Notes under the pieces: generated by a model
What the model saw: the letters and a program-made list of their open reading frames with translations, nothing else
Told to the model about the DNA's origin: nothing
Databases searched by the model: none
Made by a program: the position numbers and the translations under genes
Shown here: positions 59,992-64,000 of the stretch, piece after piece
Layout of the letters: every line of letters begins with the position of its first letter
Position numbering within the stretch: position 1 is the first letter of the stretch
DNA from: Flavobacterium aquariorum
GTDB taxonomy: Bacteria; Bacteroidota; Bacteroidia; Flavobacteriales; Flavobacteriaceae
Length of the DNA: 64,000 nt
Assembly (NCBI RefSeq): GCF_003254745.1
Contig: NZ_QKXH01000005.1
Coordinates: 62,001-126,000 of the forward strand
Direction: 5' to 3'

Positions 59992-61128
59992 ATGGAATTA
60001 CAGCATCAAGTTATTTTATCTCTAGGAAGTAATCAAGGCAATCGTTTGAAAAACATTGAATTGTGTCTTGCATTGATTCATGAGGAAATCGGTACTATTA
60101 TAAAAGTTTCAAAATTATATGAAACGCCTTCTTGGGGTTTTGAAAGTGAGGCGTTTTATAATTGTGCCTTGGTTTTGCATACCACTTATTCTGCACAGAA
60201 AATCTTGGAGCTGGTTTTGGAAGTAGAAAAAAAGTTGGGTCGTATTCGCAAGGAGAATGCGGGTTATCAATCCAGAATAATTGATATTGATTTGATTGCT
60301 TTTGATGATGAAATCCTAGATTTGGATCATCTTCAAATTCCACATCCGTTAATGCAAAACCGAAAATTTGTTTTGTTGCCTTTTCAGGATTTGAATGTGG
60401 ATTGGATGCATCCCGTTCTGAAAAAAACAATTTCAGAGTTAATTCAGATTACGCCAGATGACAGTATTTGTGAAGTAGTTCAAAAATTGCAAAGTCCTTT
60501 GGATAAAATAATATTGAATCAATATAACTACATTGCAATTGAAGGTAATATTGGTGCGGGAAAATCGACTTTGGCACTAAAAATGGCAGAAGATTTTAAT
60601 GCTAAAACCGTTTTGGAGCGTTTTGCCGATAATCCATTTTTGCCTAAATTTTACGAGGATCAAAGCCGTTATGCCTTTTCACTTGAAATGTCTTTCCTGG
60701 CGGACAGGTACCAACAGTTGTCGGATGATTTGTCACAATTTGATTTGTTTAAGGATTTTATCATTGCCGATTATCATATTTTTAAATCGTTGTTATTTTC
60801 TAAAATTACTTTAGAAGAAGACGAGTTCAGGTTGTATCGTACATTATTTGATATCATTTATAAAGAAATGCCAAAGCCTGATTTGTATATTTATCTATAT
60901 CAAAATACAAATCGATTGTTGCAAAACATAAAAACTCGAGGTAGAAGCTACGAACAAGATATCACAGCAGACTATTTGGAAAAAATAAATAAAGGATACT
61001 TGGAGTATATCAAGACCCAAACCGATTTGAATGTTTTGATCATCGATGTTTCTGATCGAGACTTTGTAAATAATCAGGAGGATTATCTTTTTATTTTAAA
61101 TTCTATCCAAGAGAAAAGTAATCTGTGA
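59992..61128 (+). CDS. Bifunctional HPPK (FolK) - deoxynucleoside kinase fusion
   Basis: A 378-residue fusion. Residues 4-160 are 6-hydroxymethyl-7,8-dihydropterin pyrophosphokinase (ILSLGSNQGNR, SWGFESEAFYN, GRIRKENAGYQSRIIDIDLIAFDDE, IPHPLMQNRKFVLLPFQDL). Residues 180-378 are a deoxynucleoside kinase (P-loop IEGNIGAGKSTLA about 184-196, ADNPFLPKFYEDQSRYAFSLEMSFLADRYQQ, ADYHIFKSLLFSK, and a lid with KTRGRSYEQDI). Both domains look intact, joining folate synthesis and deoxynucleotide salvage in one polypeptide. The ATG at 59992 is preferred. Confidence 0.92.
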   Translation: MELQHQVILSLGSNQGNRLKNIELCLALIHEEIGTIIKVSKLYETPSWGFESEAFYNCALVLHTTYSAQKILELVLEVEKKLGRIRKENAGYQSRIIDIDLIAFDDEILDLDHLQIPHPLMQNRKFVLLPFQDLNVDWMHPVLKKTISELIQITPDDSICEVVQKLQSPLDKIILNQYNYIAIEGNIGAGKSTLALKMAEDFNAKTVLERFADNPFLPKFYEDQSRYAFSLEMSFLADRYQQLSDDLSQFDLFKDFIIADYHIFKSLLFSKITLEEDEFRLYRTLFDIIYKEMPKPDLYIYLYQNTNRLLQNIKTRGRSYEQDITADYLEKINKGYLEYIKTQTDLNVLIIDVSDRDFVNNQEDYLFILNSIQEKSNL

Positions 61129-61130
61129 CA

Positions 61131-63377
61131 TTATCTTTTCAAAGAGAAATGTCCTTTCAATTCTGGACTATTCGGATCTAATTTTAATATATACCAATAA
61201 TCGGTTGCAGGCAAAATATTTTTGTTGAAGGTGCCGTCCCAACTGCGATTTAAATTATTAAGTAGCGTAATTATTTTTCCGTAACGGTCAAAAATTGTTA
61301 TCTCCGCTAATGGGTAATTGAGCAATCCTTTTACTTCCCAGACATCATTAAATCCGTCATTGTTTGGAGTGAAGTATTTGGGTGCGATTAGTACAATAAA
61401 GTTTTTTGTAATTGGATTTTCACATGAGTTTATTTCCCTTACGTAAGCAGTTTGGTATCCGCTTGGAACATTTGTAAATACATTGGAACTTTGATAATTG
61501 ATTCTGTCTATAGAGTATTCAAAATAATTTTGTGGATTTTTCAAACGAATAGTTACCTGTGATTCATCTGCTTTAATTGGGTCAATAATTTCAGGGATTG
61601 GGTGCTGAAAAACCGTAATGGTTTTTGTAACGGTACAGCTTTCGGGTTCGGGAGTTTTGATTTTTACGGTAAATACACCAGGATTGTTTGGAATTATTGT
61701 TTTAGTATTTTCACCGGTTGACCATAAGTAAGTGATTCCGTTTAAAGTCGCATCTAGTGTTATTTTATTTTTGGTGCACCAAAGAATTTCTTCGTCTTCA
61801 ACTTTTGGTAAGTCATATACAATTACGTTGATTTTTATTCGACTACCATTACTGCAACCATTACTAACGGCTTCAACATAATAATCGGTATTTTTTGAAA
61901 AATTTCTGGTGAAACTAGGTCCGATTCCAACGAGACTGTTATTCGTGGGTCCTTCATACCAATAGGTTTCTCCTTCACTCGAAAGCACTGATAAAGTTGC
62001 ATCGCCTGGCCCGCAGGTTGTAAATGTGGTTTGTGGTGTTGTAATGACTGGAATTGTATATATAGTTGCCGTTATTGGAGTACGTTCAGATGTTTTTGCG
62101 CAGAAGGCATAAGCGGTTTCTATGTAATAAGTAGTTGTGCTTGATAATTTTGGCGTGGTGAATTGATTTCCAGAAGCAATTGGAATTCCGTCAGTTTCAT
62201 TTTCATACCATTTAACTTCACCTAAATTAGCACTGGCTTCTAAAGTTACTTCGCCTATATCACATCTAGAAGCAGTTGTAGTTTTTGTTATTTGAGGAAT
62301 GGTCAATGTCGTACTTGTCGCAATTTGAAGTTCTGGATCCGAAGGCATGCCTCCATACTCTACAATATAGCCTCTTGATTTCATCGACCACGTTGTTGTT
62401 CCGTTATAGGTTAAGTCAATCCAAGAGCCCTTTAGGCCGAGACTTGAATCTTTATCTAAAATATGAGCGAAATGTTCTAGACCTGTACCATTATCGGGTT
62501 CGTTATTGGTGCCATTTTTTCTATTCCAATAGGCAAAATTTGGAGTATAACCAGGTCCGAAAATATTGGAATATTTAACGCCACCGGGTCCTACTTCTAG
62601 ATTACTCCAGAATAAAGTGCCGTTTTCTGGACCTGTTAACCATCTCCATTCTCCTTCTACTTTATAATCAGATCCGCCAATCCAGCCAGTTCCGGGTAAT
62701 TGTTCGCCTATTATTTGTTGCTCTTCGGCAGATAAGATAGTAGCTAAATATCCTTTTAAACCAAAGTAAGTTTTTGTTTCTGCGGCTGTTCTGGCATCTC
62801 CCCAAGTGATTCCCGGTGATTCAAAATACTCATAAAAATGTTGATTGGTTGGTAAATAATTCGCTTTGTCTATACTTATTGAAAACGTTCTGTTTCCGGT
62901 TGGCTTTTTGGAAGAGTTGGTGTAAACTACATCTTTTATTGCCGTAATAAATTCAGTGTATGATGTCAAAATTCCATTTACGGGTGCCGATAGTTTTAGT
63001 TTACCCGCATTGGGATCCCAATTTGCAGCAATCGAAGGATGATTTCCTGAAAGAGTTAACAAATCTTGTTTGTTATTATATCCAACAGAAATTTGAATGT
63101 AAATAGATTGGGTGTTAGTGTTGTCAGGGTCGGTAATATTCATGTCAGTTACGATAGGAATACTGGTTTGTGGACAATAAATTTGATTTCCAGTAGCTTT
63201 TAGGAAAGGAGGAATATTGTCTAATGTTTTATTTTTATTGGTGTTGAAAGTGGTAAGTGTATTTTCTTTTTTTAGAATGCTATCATTTTTTCTTTGACAT
63301 ATATCATTTGCATAGCTTGTTTTTGAAAAAACAGTAAGCAATGGTATTAGTATAAAAAAAATAATTTTTCTTGTCAT
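61131..63377 (-). CDS. Secreted T9SS type B protein with C-type lectin domain
   Basis: A 748-residue secreted protein with a signal peptide (about 1-23). A cadherin-like region (about 60-175) is followed by a C-type lectin-like domain (about 180-340: WGDARTAAETKTYFGLKGYLATILSAEEQQII, GWIGGSDYKVEGEWRWLTGPENGTLFWSN, NEPDNGTGLEHFAHIL). Several Ig-like repeats with TTYYIETAY-type strands (about 360-560) and the type B sorting domain (about 655-748: YFTPNNDGFNDVWEVKGL, IFDRYGKII, SWDGTFN, ATDYWYILK) complete it. It is exported by the T9SS and attached or secreted. Confidence 0.88.
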   Translation of the reverse strand: MTRKIIFFILIPLLTVFSKTSYANDICQRKNDSILKKENTLTTFNTNKNKTLDNIPPFLKATGNQIYCPQTSIPIVTDMNITDPDNTNTQSIYIQISVGYNNKQDLLTLSGNHPSIAANWDPNAGKLKLSAPVNGILTSYTEFITAIKDVVYTNSSKKPTGNRTFSISIDKANYLPTNQHFYEYFESPGITWGDARTAAETKTYFGLKGYLATILSAEEQQIIGEQLPGTGWIGGSDYKVEGEWRWLTGPENGTLFWSNLEVGPGGVKYSNIFGPGYTPNFAYWNRKNGTNNEPDNGTGLEHFAHILDKDSSLGLKGSWIDLTYNGTTTWSMKSRGYIVEYGGMPSDPELQIATSTTLTIPQITKTTTASRCDIGEVTLEASANLGEVKWYENETDGIPIASGNQFTTPKLSSTTTYYIETAYAFCAKTSERTPITATIYTIPVITTPQTTFTTCGPGDATLSVLSSEGETYWYEGPTNNSLVGIGPSFTRNFSKNTDYYVEAVSNGCSNGSRIKINVIVYDLPKVEDEEILWCTKNKITLDATLNGITYLWSTGENTKTIIPNNPGVFTVKIKTPEPESCTVTKTITVFQHPIPEIIDPIKADESQVTIRLKNPQNYFEYSIDRINYQSSNVFTNVPSGYQTAYVREINSCENPITKNFIVLIAPKYFTPNNDGFNDVWEVKGLLNYPLAEITIFDRYGKIITLLNNLNRSWDGTFNKNILPATDYWYILKLDPNSPELKGHFSLKR

Positions 63378-63458
63378 TTTATAAAAGTATTCATTTTTTT
63401 TAAAATAAAAGTGAACTTGTCTAAAATGAATATTTACAATGAATTTAAAATCAAGAAC

Positions 63459-64000
63459 TTATCTCTTTAAAGAGAAATGTCCTTTCAATTCGGGGCTATT
63501 AGGGTCCAATTTTAACAGGTACCAATAGTCAGTTGCGGGTAAAGGTTTTTTGTTGAAATTGCCATCCCAACTGTGATTGGAATGATTGAGTTGGGTTATT
63601 AATTTTCCATAACGGTCAAAAAGGGAAACTTCGGCCAATGGATAGTTTATTAATCCTTTTATTTCCCAAACATCATTGAATCCATCATTGTTTGGAGTGA
63701 AATATTTTGGGACAATAATGACGATGAAAGGTTCACTGTCAGTATTGCATTTGTTGATATCGCGAACATAAGCGGTTTGTAATCCACTGGGTGCATTAGT
63801 GAAAATATTGGAATTTTGGTAGTTATATCCGTCAATTGAGAATTCAAAATAATCTTCCGTTTTTGCTAGTTCTATTGTAACGGTTGTTTCGTCGACTTTC
63901 ACCTCTTTTATTTCAGGTTTATTGTCCTCAGCTACGGTAATTGTTTTTCTTTTAGTACAACTTTCAGGCGTAAGACTAGTTACATCCACTGTGTAAATTC
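63459..64000 (-). CDS. T9SS type B sorting-domain protein, 5'-truncated by window edge
   Basis: The C-terminal 180 or so residues of a protein whose start lies beyond the window; the frame is open to the last base, so the GTG at 63989 is not a start. It has an Ig-like segment (TVTIELAKTEDYFEFSIDGYNYQNSNIF) and the type B sorting domain YFTPNNDGFNDVWEIKGL, LFDRYGKLI, SWDGNFN, ATDYWYLLKL, ending LKGHFSLKR. It is a close paralog of the adjacent gene: both share TPESCTK/EPESCTV, FTNxPSGxQTAYVRxIN and an almost identical last 90 residues, so this is a tandem duplication. Confidence 0.85.
   Translation of the reverse strand, partial: IYTVDVTSLTPESCTKRKTITVAEDNKPEIKEVKVDETTVTIELAKTEDYFEFSIDGYNYQNSNIFTNAPSGLQTAYVRDINKCNTDSEPFIVIIVPKYFTPNNDGFNDVWEIKGLINYPLAEVSLFDRYGKLITQLNHSNHSWDGNFNKKPLPATDYWYLLKLDPNSPELKGHFSLKR

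Noticed and set aside
1..64000. tRNA or rRNA genes
   Set aside because: No cloverleaf-like sequence with the T-loop GTTCRANNC context or rRNA words was found in any intergenic gap on reading; a tRNA scan would settle it.

Overview
The window is an AT-rich chromosomal segment from a member of the Bacteroidota, most likely a Flavobacterium or a close relative. The signs are: promoters of the TAnnTTTG (-7) type with a TTG near -33 and no clear Shine-Dalgarno sequences; type IX secretion/gliding proteins (a RemB-like barrel, a PorP/SprF protein, PorG, and proteins with T9SS type B sorting domains); a SusC-like TonB-dependent receptor paired with a DUF4249 lipoprotein; and many DUF families typical of Bacteroidetes (4403, 4270, 4249, 4907). 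No tRNA, rRNA, CRISPR array, prophage or complete insertion sequence was found. It reads as ordinary core chromosome with a few small accessory or decayed patches.

Layout. 1-2.2 kb: the end of a RemB-like outer-membrane protein and a secreted GH18 chitinase. 2.3-7.5 kb: a cytochrome-oxidase cluster (heme O synthase, two subunit III paralogs, subunit IV, a thioredoxin-fold-like membrane protein, SCO, DUF420 and a small CxxC membrane protein). 7.6-9.1 kb: a DUF4403 lipoprotein on the minus strand. 9.2-16.3 kb: a six-gene MacAB-TolC-like efflux operon with two permeases and two adaptors. 16.4-22.4 kb: tsaB, an MscS channel, a 22-residue-repeat helical protein, an Nfu iron-sulfur scaffold with a doubled N-domain, a PorP/SprF protein and a gamma carbonic anhydrase-like protein. 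21.7-25.9 kb: a minus-strand operon of a beta-barrel, a kelch lipoprotein, DUF4907, and a LytS/LytTR two-component pair. 26.1-28.7 kb: a DUF4270 lipoprotein and an outer-membrane barrel.

28.7-37 kb: the minus-strand envelope-biogenesis block nadK / porG-uppS-bamA-ompH-ompH / murI, plus a CBS protein. 37.1-42.5 kb: pdxJ, a TonB receptor/DUF4249 pair and a lipoprotein of unknown function. 42.8-47.2 kb: an alpha/beta hydrolase, a 4-TM holin-superfamily membrane protein, a heavy-metal-binding domain protein, a chromate transporter, a MOSC protein and an orphan protein resembling the C-terminal recognition part of a type ISP restriction enzyme. 47.5-51.1 kb: tig, clpP, clpX (proteostasis). 51.1-52.6 kb: a decayed VOC/AHSA1 relic, intact VOC and SRPBCC genes, and a tiny lipoprotein. 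52.6-61.1 kb: a GH3-family adenylating enzyme, DUF2797, a large AsmA protein, SppA and a FolK-deoxynucleoside kinase fusion. 61.1-64 kb: two tandem T9SS type B secreted proteins, the last running off the window.

The most interesting non-coding signal is a 7-bp-periodic repeat that abuts, or lies within a few bases of, the start codons of several unrelated genes (tsaB, the alpha/beta hydrolase, clpX, DUF2797, and in decayed form DUF420 and GH3). It lies inside the transcribed leaders or operon spacers. Two structured dispersed-type elements (about 16.6 kb and 47.3 kb) and the orphan restriction-type recognition domain with its own promoter are the next best leads.
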